Assembly (NCBI GenBank): GCA_031553615.1
Contig: JAVBLJ010000022.1
Coordinates: forward strand, 1-64,000
Reading direction: 5' to 3'
Length of the DNA stretch: 64,000 nt
DNA from: WQXF01 sp031553615
Lineage (GTDB): Bacteria; Bacillota; Clostridia; Christensenellales; Aristaeellaceae
Shown here: piece after piece, positions 8,621-21,100 of the stretch
How the letters are laid out: every line of letters starts with the position of its first letter
Numbering within the stretch: position 1 is the first letter of the stretch
The notes under the pieces: model-generated
What the model saw: the letters and a program-made list of their open reading frames with translations, nothing else
The model's database searches: none
Told to the model about the DNA's origin: nothing
Made by a program: the position numbers and the translations under genes

Positions 8621-10084
8621 ATGAATCGGATCACCATCAATACGCGCAACCGCAAGGCAACCATCAACAAAAATATTTACGGGCACTTCTCCGAGCACCT
8701 GGGCCGCTGCATCTATCAGGGATTGTACGTGGGTGAGGATTCGAAAATCCCCAACGTGAACGGCATGCGCACCGACGTGGTGGAGGCGCTCAAGCACATC
8801 AAGGCGCCGGTGCTTCGCTGGCCGGGCGGCTGTTTTGCCGATGAATACCATTGGAAGGATGGCATCGGCGAAAAAGGCGCGCGCAAGCGCATGATCAACA
8901 CCCATTGGGGTGGCGTGGTGGAGGACAATTCCTTTGGTACCCACGAGTTCATGGAGCTTTGCCGCCAGATCGGCTGTGAGCCCTACGTCAATGGCAACCT
9001 GGGCAGCGGCACTGTGCAGGAGATGAGCGAATGGGTCGAATACATGACGTTCGACGGCGTATCGCCCATGGCGGCATTGCGCGCGCAAAATGGCCGTGAA
9101 CAGCCGTGGAGCCTGCGATATTTTGCGGTGGGCAACGAGAATTGGGGCTGCGGCGGAAATATGCGGCCCGAATACTACGCCGATGAGTACCGCCGTTATC
9201 AGACGTATGTGCGCAACTATGGCGAGAACCGAATCTACAAGATTGCCTGCGGCCCGAGCGATGCCGACTATCGCTGGACCGAGCAACTGATGCTCAACGC
9301 AGGGCGCTACATGGATGCGCTTTCGCTGCATTATTACACCGTTCCCTACGAATGGAGCAAGAAGGGCAGCGCCACCCAGTTCGATGCCGAGGCTTACTAC
9401 CACACGCTCCGCAAGGCGATGCACATGGATACGCTGGTATCCAATCACCTGCAGGTTATGAACCGCTACGACCCGGAGCATCGCGTGGGCTTGGTGGTGG
9501 ATGAGTGGGGCACCTGGTACGACGTGGAGCCGGGCACCAATCCGGGTTTCCTCTACCAGCAGAACACCATGCGCGATGCGATGGTGGCGGCGTTGACGCT
9601 CAATATCTTCAATAGCTACGCGGATCGGGTGGTGATGGCCAACTTGGCGCAAACGGTCAACGTGCTGCAGGCCGTGATCTTGACCGAGGGCGATCAGATG
9701 GTGCTTACGCCCACCTACCACGTGTTCGATCTGTTCAAGGCGCACCAGGATGCGGCGCTGGTCGAAAGCTTTGTGGAAACCGGCGCAGCCAGCCAGACCG
9801 AGCCCGTGCCGCAGATCAGCGCATCGGCATCGATGCAGGGCGATACGCTGACCGTGACCATCGCCAACACCTCGCTCGATCAGCCCGCCGGGCTGGAGCT
9901 AGATCTGGTGGGCATGCAGGCCAAACGGATTACAGGCCGCATACTGACGGGGACGATGGGTGCGTACAACGACTTTGGCAAAACCAACGTGAGCATTGCC
10001 GAGTTTACCGGTGCATCGGCGAGCGAGCGCGGGATTGCCGCGAAGCTGCCTGCTTGCAGCGTGGTGGAGCTGACCATCGCTTAG
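8621..10084 (+). CDS. Alpha-L-arabinofuranosidase, GH51 family
   Basis: This 487-residue enzyme removes terminal alpha-L-arabinofuranosyl groups from arabinan or arabinoxylan fragments. It matches GH51: VLRWPGGCFADEYHW early in the barrel, the acid/base Glu173 in GNENWGCGG, and the nucleophile Glu295 in VDEWGTWYD. A C-terminal beta-sandwich follows from about residue 400. No signal peptide is seen, so it acts in the cytoplasm on imported oligosaccharides, as is common for GH51. No arabinose pathway genes or sugar importer lie beside it. The length is normal for the family. Confidence 0.92.
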   Translation: MNRITINTRNRKATINKNIYGHFSEHLGRCIYQGLYVGEDSKIPNVNGMRTDVVEALKHIKAPVLRWPGGCFADEYHWKDGIGEKGARKRMINTHWGGVVEDNSFGTHEFMELCRQIGCEPYVNGNLGSGTVQEMSEWVEYMTFDGVSPMAALRAQNGREQPWSLRYFAVGNENWGCGGNMRPEYYADEYRRYQTYVRNYGENRIYKIACGPSDADYRWTEQLMLNAGRYMDALSLHYYTVPYEWSKKGSATQFDAEAYYHTLRKAMHMDTLVSNHLQVMNRYDPEHRVGLVVDEWGTWYDVEPGTNPGFLYQQNTMRDAMVAALTLNIFNSYADRVVMANLAQTVNVLQAVILTEGDQMVLTPTYHVFDLFKAHQDAALVESFVETGAASQTEPVPQISASASMQGDTLTVTIANTSLDQPAGLELDLVGMQAKRITGRILTGTMGAYNDFGKTNVSIAEFTGASASERGIAAKLPACSVVELTIA

Positions 10085-10123
10085 GCTCATTGGCCTCATG
10101 CCACGGTCGAACGGAGGGCGCAC

Positions 10124-12085
10124 ATGGAGAAGTTGCGTGTGGAAGCGGGAGATGGGAGTCCTGTTTGGGTGCCCGTGCATGAGTTCGATGCTGTGATCGT
10201 GGGCTCGGGCGCGGCGGGCCTGAATGCCGCGCTGCGATTGCATCAGCTGGGGCAGACCCGAATCGCCATCGTGACCGAGGGCGTGAACGTGGGGACATCG
10301 CGCAACACCGGATCGGACAAGCAAACCTACTACAAGCTCACGCTCTCCGGCGGCGTGCCGGATTCTCCGCTGGATATGGCGCGCGACCTGTTTCAGGGTC
10401 GGTGCGTCGATGGCGATCATGCACTGGTGGAGGCGGCGCTTTCCGCGCGCTGCTTCCTCCAGCTTTGCGAGCTGGGCGTGGAATTTCCTACCAATCGCTG
10501 GGGCGAGTATGTGGGCTACAGGACCGATCATGATCCGCGCGCGCGCGCCACCTCGGCGGGGCCGCTCACCTCGCAGCGGATGACCGAGTGCCTGCAGCGC
10601 GCCGTACAGGAACGGAACATCCCGGTGTACGATGGGTGCCAAGTGATCGAGATTCTCCATGCTGGGGAGCGGGCTTGCGGCGTGCTGACGCTTTGCCACG
10701 AGGGCATGGGCGAGGAGGCGACCCGCTTCGCGATCTTTGCGGCGCGCAGCATCGTATATGCCACGGGCGGACCTGCAGGCGTGTATGCCGATAGCGTGTA
10801 TCCGGAGGGGCATTGCGGCTCCAGCGGCGCGGCGTTTTTGGCCGGGGCGTGCGGGCGCAACTTGACCGAATGGCAGTATGGGCTAGCCTCCATCGCGCCG
10901 CGCTGGAACGTTTCCGGCACGTATATGCAAGCCCTTCCGCGTTTCATTTCGGTGGATGCGGACGGGGTGGAACGCGAATTCTTGCGCGAAGCCTTCGCGG
11001 ATGAGGCCGAATGCCTCTCCATGGTGTTCCGCAAGGGGTACGAGTGGCCTTTCGATAGCCAAAAGGCTAGTGCGGGCTCGTCGCGCATTGACCTGCTGGT
11101 GTACCGGGAGAGCGTGCTGCGCAAGCGGCGCGTGTTCCTTGATTACCGCCAGAATCCGTTCGGCTGCGAAAGCATCGCCTACGGTGCGTTGGCCGCCGAG
11201 CCGCGCGATTATCTCGCGGCGGCAGGGGCTTGCTTTGGCGCGCCCATCGACCGGCTGCTGCACATGAACGCGCCTGCCTACGAGCTCTATCGCTCCAAGG
11301 GCGTAGATTTGCGATGTGAGCCCCTCGAAATTGCGCTCTGTGCGCAACACCATAACGGCGGGTTAGAGGTCGATGCCTGGTGGCGCACCAACATTGCGGG
11401 GCTGTACGCGGTGGGCGAGGTGGCCGGAACCCACGGGGTGTATCGCCCCGGCGGGAGTGCTCTGAATGCGGGGCAGGTCGGTTCCCTGCGCGCAGCACAG
11501 CACATCGCAGCGCACGCGGAGGAGACGGCGGAGCCTGTATCGCCGGAATGCATGGCCGAAGCCGTGCGCGCACATGTTTTGCTGTGCCGGGCATTGCTGC
11601 GCGGCAGCAGCAATGCGGAATGGTTGCTGGAACAGGCGCAGCAGCGCATGAGCGCTTCCGGGGCGGCGATCCGCAGGCCGGAGGGCATAGAAGAAGCGCT
11701 GGGCGAGGTCTGCGATCTGCTCGGGGCGTTTGCGGAGCGGGTATCCGTCGCATCGGGCACGGGGCTGCGGGAGGCGTACCGCCTGCGGGATACGCTCGTC
11801 ACACAGCGCGTGCTGTTGACCGCCCTGTGCGATTATATTGCTCAAGGCGGGAATTCCCGCGGTTCCGCATTGTACGGTTGCATGCGGGGGAGCGTGCCGG
11901 AAGGGCTGAACGAAGCCTTTCGCTTTTTACCGGACGAGGGTGCGCTGGATGCGCAGGTGCAAATCGTGCAGTGGCAGGGCGGCGAGGTGAGGTGCCGCTG
12001 GCGGGCCGTGCGGCCCATACCTGAGGCGGGCGGTGTTTTCGAAACCGTGTGGCGCGGCTACCGGGAGAATCAGAACATAGAGTAG
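10124..12085 (+). CDS. FAD-binding flavoprotein, fumarate reductase / L-aspartate oxidase-like
   Basis: The 653-residue protein has the N-terminal dinucleotide-binding motif VIVGSGAAGLNAALRL, the succinate dehydrogenase/fumarate reductase-type segment TSAGPLTSQRM, IVYATGGPAG, and the C-terminal FAD contact GLYAVGEVAGTHGVYRPGG. This is the flavoprotein fold of the FrdA/SdhA/NadB group. There is no iron-sulfur subunit or membrane anchor next to it and no flavin-transfer (FMN) domain, so it is probably a soluble oxidoreductase with an unidentified electron partner. It begins 39 bases after the arabinofuranosidase and likely shares its transcript. GGAGGG precedes ATG 10124. The substrate is not predictable from sequence. 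Confidence 0.7.
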   Translation: MEKLRVEAGDGSPVWVPVHEFDAVIVGSGAAGLNAALRLHQLGQTRIAIVTEGVNVGTSRNTGSDKQTYYKLTLSGGVPDSPLDMARDLFQGRCVDGDHALVEAALSARCFLQLCELGVEFPTNRWGEYVGYRTDHDPRARATSAGPLTSQRMTECLQRAVQERNIPVYDGCQVIEILHAGERACGVLTLCHEGMGEEATRFAIFAARSIVYATGGPAGVYADSVYPEGHCGSSGAAFLAGACGRNLTEWQYGLASIAPRWNVSGTYMQALPRFISVDADGVEREFLREAFADEAECLSMVFRKGYEWPFDSQKASAGSSRIDLLVYRESVLRKRRVFLDYRQNPFGCESIAYGALAAEPRDYLAAAGACFGAPIDRLLHMNAPAYELYRSKGVDLRCEPLEIALCAQHHNGGLEVDAWWRTNIAGLYAVGEVAGTHGVYRPGGSALNAGQVGSLRAAQHIAAHAEETAEPVSPECMAEAVRAHVLLCRALLRGSSNAEWLLEQAQQRMSASGAAIRRPEGIEEALGEVCDLLGAFAERVSVASGTGLREAYRLRDTLVTQRVLLTALCDYIAQGGNSRGSALYGCMRGSVPEGLNEAFRFLPDEGALDAQVQIVQWQGGEVRCRWRAVRPIPEAGGVFETVWRGYRENQNIE

Positions 12086-12124
12086 TGTCCTCGAAGGAAC
12101 ATTGCTTTCGGAAAAGAGGGTAAA

Positions 12125-12174
12125 AGGGAGCCTGTGTCGCTTGCGGTTATGCCAGCGATACAGGCTCCCTCTTT
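12125..12174. terminator. Bidirectional terminator between convergent genes
   Basis: A 17-bp stem (12125-12141 with 12154-12170, one G-T wobble) separates the flavoprotein gene from the giant minus-strand gene. CTTT follows on the plus strand and a T-rich TTTTA follows on the minus strand. Confidence 0.7.
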
Positions 12175-12193
12175 GTGACAGGGGTCGTTGGGT

Positions 12194-15100
12194 TTAAGGC
12201 TTGGTGATCATGGAACCCAGCAGTTCAATGTGTGCATCGGTCTCTTCGGGCATCTGCATGAACATCACCTGTTCCTCCGTCAGGAACATGCAGGGCATCG
12301 TCATGTACAGCAGCAGCTTGCCGGAGAAGATTTCTTCGGAAATGAACGTGTCGAAGTGGAGTATGTCTTCCTCTTCAAAGAGCAGGTTTTGCGCATCCGT
12401 CATGCGGATGTCCTCGGGGCGCTTGGCGTAGTGAATGGCTGAGGCCTCTACATCGGTGGCGACGGTTTCAACGGGCACCATTTCGACCCGATAGCCGCGC
12501 GCTCCATCGGCTTCTTCGACTGGACGGATGTAGACCGAGCCGACCACGTAGCTTAGGAAGGCTACCAGACGCAGCTCATACCCGCGCTCGGGCACGTTCT
12601 CCCAATCGATGGCATCGAAGTCGATCGGCAGTATCATCTGGAATGGTTCATCAAAAATCTCCAGCAGCTGTTCGTCCGTCAAGAGTGCATAGCCAAGCTC
12701 CGCTTCGATTTGCTCGTTGGTTAGCCCCTCAATGCTGGCGAACGCGGGCACCGAGCCCAGCGGGATGCCGTATCCATCCAGGGAAAGAAGTTTTGGAACG
12801 AAGCTGAAGGCGGGCACGGTGTCGATGGTTACGCCACCGCCGCCGCTGCCCGGTCTGCCCTGGGAAATAACGGTGAGTGCCGGATCGGTGGGAACGGGGG
12901 TCGGGGTACCGATCGGGTCGGGGGTCGCGGTCACGCCCGGCTCCAGGGTGGGTACGAGGGTAGGAGTAGGCGTGGGAGTAGGTGTGGGAGTAGGTGTGGG
13001 TGTAGGCGTGGGTGTAGGCGTGGGAGTAGGCGTGGGTGTCGCTGTTGCGCTGGGCCTTCTGGGGGTGTTCGTCGCCGGGGGGGCAGGACGCGGGCTCACG
13101 GCGACGGTCACCAGCGCGCGGATGGTGTAGGTACCGTCCTCGTTCATGGTCACGTCCGAGGCGACCATGTCCGGCATCGCATTGCCCTGCACCGCCGCGC
13201 TTTCGCGGATGGTGACGGTAAACGACACGGTGCCGCTGTAGTTGGCGTTGCTAGGTGTGTAGGTGACTTGGCCGTTCGTTCTGTTGACCTTCGCCTTGCC
13301 GGAAGTGGGCTGATCGGCGGCATCGATGCTGAACACGTAACCTGAGGTGGCATACCTGCCGTCCAGCGCGTCCGAAGGTGCCAGCTTCTTGGTGTAGGTT
13401 TCATCGGCGTAGATTTTTCCTTTGAGAGCGGAGACGGTGGGCGGCGTGTTCAAGTGCAGCACCTTTACCGTGAACGCGGCGGAGGATTCACCCTGGCTGG
13501 GATCGGTGACCGTGAGGGTGATGGTTACGCCCTCGGGCGCGAAGGCGCCGGGTACCGGTGTGAGCGCAAGGGTCCATTGGGAATCTTCGCCTTGCACCAG
13601 TTCAATGTCAGCATCCGCGATGACGTCTTGGTTGCTCGAATGCGCGGTGATGCTCAGCGATTCAAAGGGATCGTCGATGTCCGATGTGGCGATGATCACC
13701 CCGCCGAGCGGATCACCCTGGCGGATCGTTTCGGTTCCGGGCGCGGTGATCGCAGGCACGTTGTTGCGGATGATGTACGGGCCATAGCGGTCGGAGGTCT
13801 GGTTGCCTGCTGCGTCGGCGGTGCGCACGTGTACATAGTAGGTGCCGCGATCCGTAAGTGTTAGCGGTTCGCTGTAATCCGCCCATCCTTCCTCGGGGGT
13901 CTCCTCGCTACCGGTGATGGCGTACTCGGAAAGGGCTAGGCCGCTGGTGCCGGTGCTTGCGCTCTCCGGATCGGAGAAGGTGAGGGAGACGGTGGTATCT
14001 TCGGCATCCCAGAGCTTATCCGCGTTAGAAAGGGAGGCGGAAATGGCGGGGACGAGCATGTCGATGTGCTCAACGGTGACCGGTTCGGTGTGCACATTGC
14101 CCACTACGTCGGTGATCACGAAATCGTAGGTGCCGTTGGTGGTCACGATGGCAGAGAAGGTTTCACCTTCGCTCTGGGTGATCTCCAAGCCCTCGGAGGT
14201 TACGGAAACGATGCCGGTCGCACCCTCGGCGGTGGGCAGCACGTCGCTCAGGGTGAGGGTGATTGCGACGGATTGATTGGTCCATTCGGAGGGTTCGGAA
14301 GCGGTGCTGACCACGCTGGGCGCACGGCTGTCGAGGGTGATAGGGGTGCTGAGCGCGGGCACGGAGGAAAGTGCGGTGCCCGTGGTGCCGTCGCCCAGCA
14401 CGCCGTTGTCGTTTGCGATGACGCGGACGCGGAAGGTATCGCTGTTCTCTGCGGGCGCTTCGAAGGTGGCGCTGCTCGCATTGGCGGCGGTGGCGGCGAC
14501 GCCCTCGTTCCAAACATAGGGCTCCTGCGCGCTGATGCTCCATTGGATGGTGTAGGTCAGCGCTTCCGTGGTCGTCTCCGTCGCCCAGTGGAAGTCGTCG
14601 CCGGGGTTTTCCCAGCGGACGGTGAGCTGATCGCCGCCCTTGATTTGCGCGGCACTCAGAGAAATACCGGAGGGCGGCGCGGGCGCGGTGTTGACCGCCC
14701 GGACGTGGAGGGTGACATCCTTGGTGACGGTCACGCCCTCGCCGTCGGTGATGGATAGGGTGATGACCAGCCCCTCGGCCTGGGTAAACGCGAATGCCTC
14801 GGGGGTGGCGGTGAGGTTGTACTGGCCGGGGGTGGTTTCATCTGCCGCGACCAGGAGCTTTGCGTTCTCCAGCACCAGGGGGTCGCCCGAATTGGCCGTG
14901 AGCACGGTCAGGGTGTCCAGACCGTCCCCGTCGGAAACGGTGGCAGTGAAGGTGGCCACGCCGTCCTCATCGATCCGCACGGTGTCGACCGCCTCGATGA
15001 CGGGCACGTTGTTTTCCAGCACGAACGGACCGAAGGTTTCCTCGATGGAGTTGCCTGCCACGTCGAGCGCCTTGGCGTGTACGTAGTAGGTTCCCACGGA

Positions 15101-18100
15101 GTTGTCCGCGATGTTGAACGAACCCTCGTAGGCCATCCAATCGGCCGCGTCAGGAGCGTCCTGGCTGTTGGTTACAGCGTAGAGGCAGCTTTCCGAGACC
15201 AGGCCGCTCACGCCCTTGCCTGCCGCGCCATCCGAATAGGTCAGCGCGACATTGAGCGTGCCGTGGGCGAGCACAGAATCGGTCTCGGGGGTGCAGACGA
15301 TGGTGGGCGCGCGCGTATCGATGAGGAGCACTGCATCGAAGGTGGAGCTGTTGCCCACGTTGTCGGTTACGGTGAAGCGGTAGGTGCCATCGGCGGTGAC
15401 GCTATATTGGAAGGTATCTTGATTGACGGTGGTGATGCCGCTCGTCACCGGGGTGATTTCCCGGATGCCGCTGGCGGTGGCAAACGCGCCGCTGCCCGCC
15501 GCCGGGTCGCTGGGAATCAGGTTGAACTCGGTCGGCGATACGTTCGACCACAGGGTCGCGACCGGGCTCTGGGCGCAAGTCGGGGCGGCGCTATCCAGCA
15601 GCACAGCATCCCCGGCATAGGTCGCATAGGTGGTCGAATAGAGCGCGTTTGCCTCGTTCGGATCGCCGGATTCGGTCCGTCGGCCATCGTCGCGCGAGCG
15701 CACACGCACGCTGAAGGCGTTGGTGTTCGCCAAAGGCGCGGTAAAGGTGGCGCTGCTCGCATTCTTTTCGGTGGATTCGACGGGAACCCAATCGGTGCCC
15801 AGCGAGTATTCGAGGTGATAGGTGAGCCTGGCTTGCGGGGTCTCCTGCTGCCAGGGTTTGTCCTCACCCAGCTCCGCCCAGCTCACGGTGACAGTCTCGC
15901 CGCCGCGGTAACTCGTCTTGTCCATGGCGATGCCGCCGGGAGCGGTGGGCGCGTCGTTCACTGCGCGGACATGGAGCGTGATGGTCTTTTCAGCCAGTGC
16001 GCCCTCATCGTCGGTGAGGGTCAGCGTGAGCTCGATCCCCGCGTTGAGCAGGGTGAACATGTTCGCCGCCGGGGTGGCGGTGATGATATACTTGCCGGGG
16101 GTTGCTGCGTCTGCCTCGAAGGTCAGGTTTGCAGCGGGCAGAATGGCAAGGTCGCCCGAGGTGACGCTAAAGAGGCTGAGGGTATCCACCCCGTCGCGAT
16201 CGTCGCCGACGACGTAGAAAGTGAGGCTGCTATCCTCATCGACCTCTACTTCCCCGGTGGCGGTGCCGTTTGCGCCGGTGAGGGTGGGGGGATTGTTGTA
16301 CAGCACGAACGTGCCGAACGTGGCGACGGTCGGGTTGCCAGCAACGTCGAGCACGCGGGCGTGCACGTAGTAGGTGTCCTTGGGGTTGTCGGTTATGTCG
16401 AAGGGGGCGTTGTAGGCCTTCCAGGCGGCATCGCCCTCGGGCGGTGCGGTCTCGCTGGTGGTGATGGCGTACATGCGGCTGTTCATGTTGATGTCGCTGA
16501 TGCCATCGCCGTCGCGGCCATCGGTGAAGGTGAGCGTGACCGGCCGGCCGCTGTATGCGGCGGCGGAGAGGCTCTCCGGGTCGCAGGAGATTTCCGGATC
16601 GCCGTGGTCGATGTTGATCACCGCGCCGTAATCGTAGGTGTTGCCCGCGTTGTCGGTAAGCAGGAAGCGATAGGTGCCGTGGATGGCCACGCTATACCGG
16701 AAGGCCGCAGCATCGATCACGGTGATGCCATCGCTCACGGGCTCTACGCTCTGGATGCCGCTGGAAGTTGCGTTGGCGCCCGTTCCAGCCAACGGATCGC
16801 TGGGGGTGAGGGTGAACTCCACCGGAGCGATGTTGGACCAATCGGTGTCGGTCGGGGTTTGAGTGCACTCTGGGGCTGCGCTATCCAGCACCGAGGCCAC
16901 GGCGGCGGTGGCATAGGTGGCGGAGTAAAGTGCCTTGCCGGGGACGGCTGCACCGGTTTCGGTGGCGCGGCCATCGTCGCGCGAGCGCACGCGCACCTTG
17001 AATGCCTTGCTGTTCGCTGCGGGCGCGGTGAAGGATGCGCTGTTGTCATCCAGCTTGGTGGAAGAGATCGGCGTCCAGGTCGCGCCATCGAGCGTGTACT
17101 CGATGTGATAGGTAAGCGCATCCTGCGGGGTTTCCTGGTTCCAAGGCCTATCGTCGCCCAGCGTCGCCCAGCGGACGACGACGGTCTCGCCGCCCCGGTA
17201 GAGCGCCTTATCCATCGTTACGGTGGCGGGCGGGGTGGGCGCATCGTTGACGGGATCGACCTTCACGGTGAAGGTATGCGTCGCAACCGCGCCGAAATCG
17301 TCGGTAACGGTGATCGTGACGGATACGGGAGCAGTGTCGTAGCGCTTGGCGAGCGGCGTGATGCCCAAGGAGCAGGTGCCCGTGCTGCCGTTGGCGCGCG
17401 TGAAGGTGATGCTTCCGGCGGGCAGTGCATCGGAGGGAGTCCAGGTGACGGCCAGCACATGGCCTGCGTTCGTGAGGCCATCGATATCGGTGAACCTGGG
17501 CGCAAGCGTCGTTTTCGCGCTGCTTTCCAAAAGGGTTTGGTTGACGGGCTTGTACGCCGTGGTGAACGCGGGGGGATTGTTCAGAACCTCGTACGGGCCG
17601 AAACGCGTGATTTCCGTGGCGTTCCCGGCGTTGTCGGTGGTCAGCGCGTGCACATACCATACGCCGCGACCAAAGGTCGTGATGTTGATCGGCGTGCCCA
17701 CGGTGTACGTGGTGCCGAGGGAATCGCCGACCTCAAGCGTCTCGTTTTGGGTCACCAGGTATTGGGTGACAGCGATGCCGCTGCAGCCGTTTGCGCTGTC
17801 CTTGGGCGCATCGACGGGCAGGAGCGTGACTTTGAGGGCAGTGGGGTTGTAGATCGGGGTTGTGGTGGAGCTGGCGGTGATGCTCGGCGCCAGGGTGTCG
17901 ATGGTGCCGACGACCACCTCCTCCGTGCGGGTCAACCCAACGTTGTCGGTGATGCGGAAGGAGTAGGTGCCGTTGCTGGTCACCTGATAGACCAGCGCAT
18001 CGCCAGTGGCGGAGAACGCGGCCATATCGCTGGTGGCTTGGGTGGGCTCCACGGAGGCGACCCCGCTCGCGCCCACTCCGTCGTCGCTCACGGTCAGCGT

Positions 18101-21100
18101 AATGCGCACGAACGCCTGCTTGGGCGCAACGAGGTTGGTCCAGCCGGGCAGGTCGAGCGCATAGCTGCTCAGCACTGGGGCGGTGTTGTCCAGGCAGAAG
18201 GTGGCGCTCTCCTTCGCGGTCTCCAAGGGCCGCGCATCGTGGCAGGGCTTGCATTCGGTCCCGTTCTCATCCAAGCCGTAGTAGCCATCGTCGATGGCGA
18301 GCACGCGCACCCGCGCGTCGGCCAGGTTGCCGTTGGGCGCAGGGAAGGTGACGGAGAGCGCTCCTGCGTTCGGCTGAACCGGGGCGTTGACCCAGGTCGC
18401 GCCCTTATCCAGCGTGTACTGCACGCGGTAGGTCAGGTCGGCTTTTTCGGTCTCCTGCTTCCAGGGCTTATCGTCGCCCTCGCCCCAGGTGACCTCGATG
18501 GGATCGTCCTTCTTGAAGTGCGTGCCTGTGACGGTGACGAAGGAGGGTGCGGTGGGCGCATCGTTCACCGGCCCAACGACGATGGTGAACGTGGTCTCGA
18601 CGCTCTCCTGATAATCGTCGGTCAAGCGCAGCGTAATTGAAGTTTGCGATAGGTTGAAGTGGTTCGCGGTCGGGGAAATCGAGAGCGTGAAGCGCTCGTT
18701 CGCGTCGTCGCGGCCCAGGGTGATGCTGCCCGCGGCGAGCGTTTCGGTGGCGGTCCAGCTCAACAACTCCAAGTTCTCGATGGTTTCGAAGCCGTCGATA
18801 TCGAGAATGGGCAGCACCATGTTCGTGAGGCCCACGTCCTCCAACACCTCGAGCGTGCCGATGCTCTCGGTGAATCCGGGCGCATTGTTCTCCACGGTGA
18901 AGGGGCCAAAACGCTCAATGGAGGAGGCGTTGCCCGCCTGATCCACGGCCTGCGCATACACGTACCAGGTTCCCCGGCCTATCGTTTCGGCCAAGTCGAA
19001 CGCACCCGCGTATTCCAAGGTGAGCTCTGCGCTCTGCGGGGCGGTGCTGCTGCCAGTGATGAGGTACTTCATGCCCTCGGGCGCGAAGCCGCTGCAGCCG
19101 TCCTCGTCGGACACTTCGGGCGGATCGCTGTAGGTCAGCTCGATGGGGAAGGCGATCTTGTTCTTCTTGGTGGTGCCGTTTTCCACGGAGCAGGCGACCG
19201 AGGGCGTGAGGCAATCGATGTTGTCCACGGTGAGCGTGACTTCGCGGGTATTGCCCACCGCATCGGTGATCACAAAGCTGAAATCGCCGTTGCGCGTGAT
19301 GTGGTAGACCGAGGAATCCCCGGTCGCGGCATAGCCGCCGCGCGCCACGGTCGCCGCGCTGGGCTCCACGGAGGCTACGCCCGTCGCGCCCACGCCGCTG
19401 TCGGCTGCGATCAATGCGAGCGTCACGTAGGTTGGGGAGGTCAGGTTCGTCCAGCCGGTGGGCACGAGGTTGCTGCCGGTCATGTTGGGCTGCACCAAGT
19501 CAATCTTGGCGATGGCACTTTGGCCCCAGCTGGAAACCGCCGCGCCATTCGGATCGTTGGCGGGCAGGTAATCGTTCTTGTCGGCATCCTGGCCAAAGTA
19601 GCCGTCGTCCTCCGCCTGCACGCGCACGCGGAAGCCATCACTGTTCTCGGCGGGCACATCGAACGTGTGGCTGGAGGCGTTCGCGGCGGTGGGGGAAAGC
19701 AGGGGCAGCCAAGTCGCGCCGTCATCAAGCGTGTACTCCAGGTGATAGATCAGGCGATCGGACGCGGTCTCCGCATCGGCGCTGCCGCTCCATTCCACCA
19801 GCACGCTATCGTAGCCGGATTGATGGCTGTACGCGGCACGGGAAAGCGAAACGCTGGGCGCGCTGGGCGCACTGTTCAGCGGGGAGACCACGATGGTGAC
19901 CGTAACCTCGGCGTAGCGCGGCTGCGCTTCGTCGTTGGCCTTGGGCGTGCCGTGCGGATCGCCGCCATCGGTGACGCGCAAGGTGTACGCATGGGTGCCG
20001 AACACGTTGGATTTGGGCGTGAAGGTATAGCCCAGCGTGCTGCCGCTGCCGGTGATCGCGAAGGTGCCCAGATCATCGGTGAGGGAGCTGGCCAGGGCTT
20101 CGCCGTTCACCAGCTGCACGGCGAGAGAATTTGCGGGGGTTTCGATGTCCGAGACAGACATGGCCTTGAACGAAAGCGCTTGGTTCTCGTTCAGGCTGTG
20201 GGTGCGCGGGAAGGCTCCGCCCGTAGTGCCAAAGATGGGGGTGCTGTTGATGGGCTTTACAATGAGGGTCACGTGCTTGCTTCCGGTCGCGCCATCGGAG
20301 TCCTTGGCTTCAAAGGTGAGGGTAATCTCTCCGTTGGTGTTGGGTGCGGGGCGCAGGGTAACGGTTCGGTTCTTGCCGGAGCCGCCCAGCGCATAGTAGC
20401 TGCTGTTGGGGAACACCCCGTTGGTGGCGGGGCATTTGAAGGTAAGAATGGGGTCGGTCGATTCCACATCCCACATGCAGAACGCGAACGTCTTTTCCGC
20501 CTCGTTTTCCCACATGGTCCACACGACATAGTCGGCCTGGTTCTCGTCGTCCTGCCAGCCTGCGGAACCGTTGTCGAAAGTAAGGAGAGGCTTGTCGTTC
20601 ACCGATTCAACGGCGATGCGGATGGTGGCGGGGCTCGAGTACAGCTCGCCATCGAACACCCGGTACTGGATGGTATCGGTGCCAAACCAGTTTGGATCGG
20701 GGGTGTAGGCGATGCTGCCATCCTGGAGCGAGTAGGTGCCGTGGGCTGGGTTTGCGGTGATGGAGTAGGTGAGCGGGCTGCCCTCCACATCGAACGCATG
20801 TCCATCGGCAACCAGGGCGAAGGTGACCGGAAGATCTTCCTTGGTGTTCACATCGAAAGCGTACGCTTCCGGCGCATCGTTAACGGGCCTGATGCGAATC
20901 TTCACATTGCCAGAGAATTGGCCGTTGTTGTTGTCGCTGATCACGAAAGAATACCCGCCGAAATCACCGTCGGTTGCGCCTTCGTCCGGGGTGAAATAGT
21001 GCTGGGGAGCGGGCGAGAAGTGCGCGACATTGTCGCCGACGTTGGAGGCGGTTCCGTTCTTGGCGTCGGTAACCTTTACCAAATGAATGGGATCGCCTTC

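Noticed and set aside
12955..13040. Short regular repeats that could be taken for a CRISPR array
   Set aside because: The units are 6-12 bases without unique spacers and keep the Thr-Pro reading frame of the giant gene.
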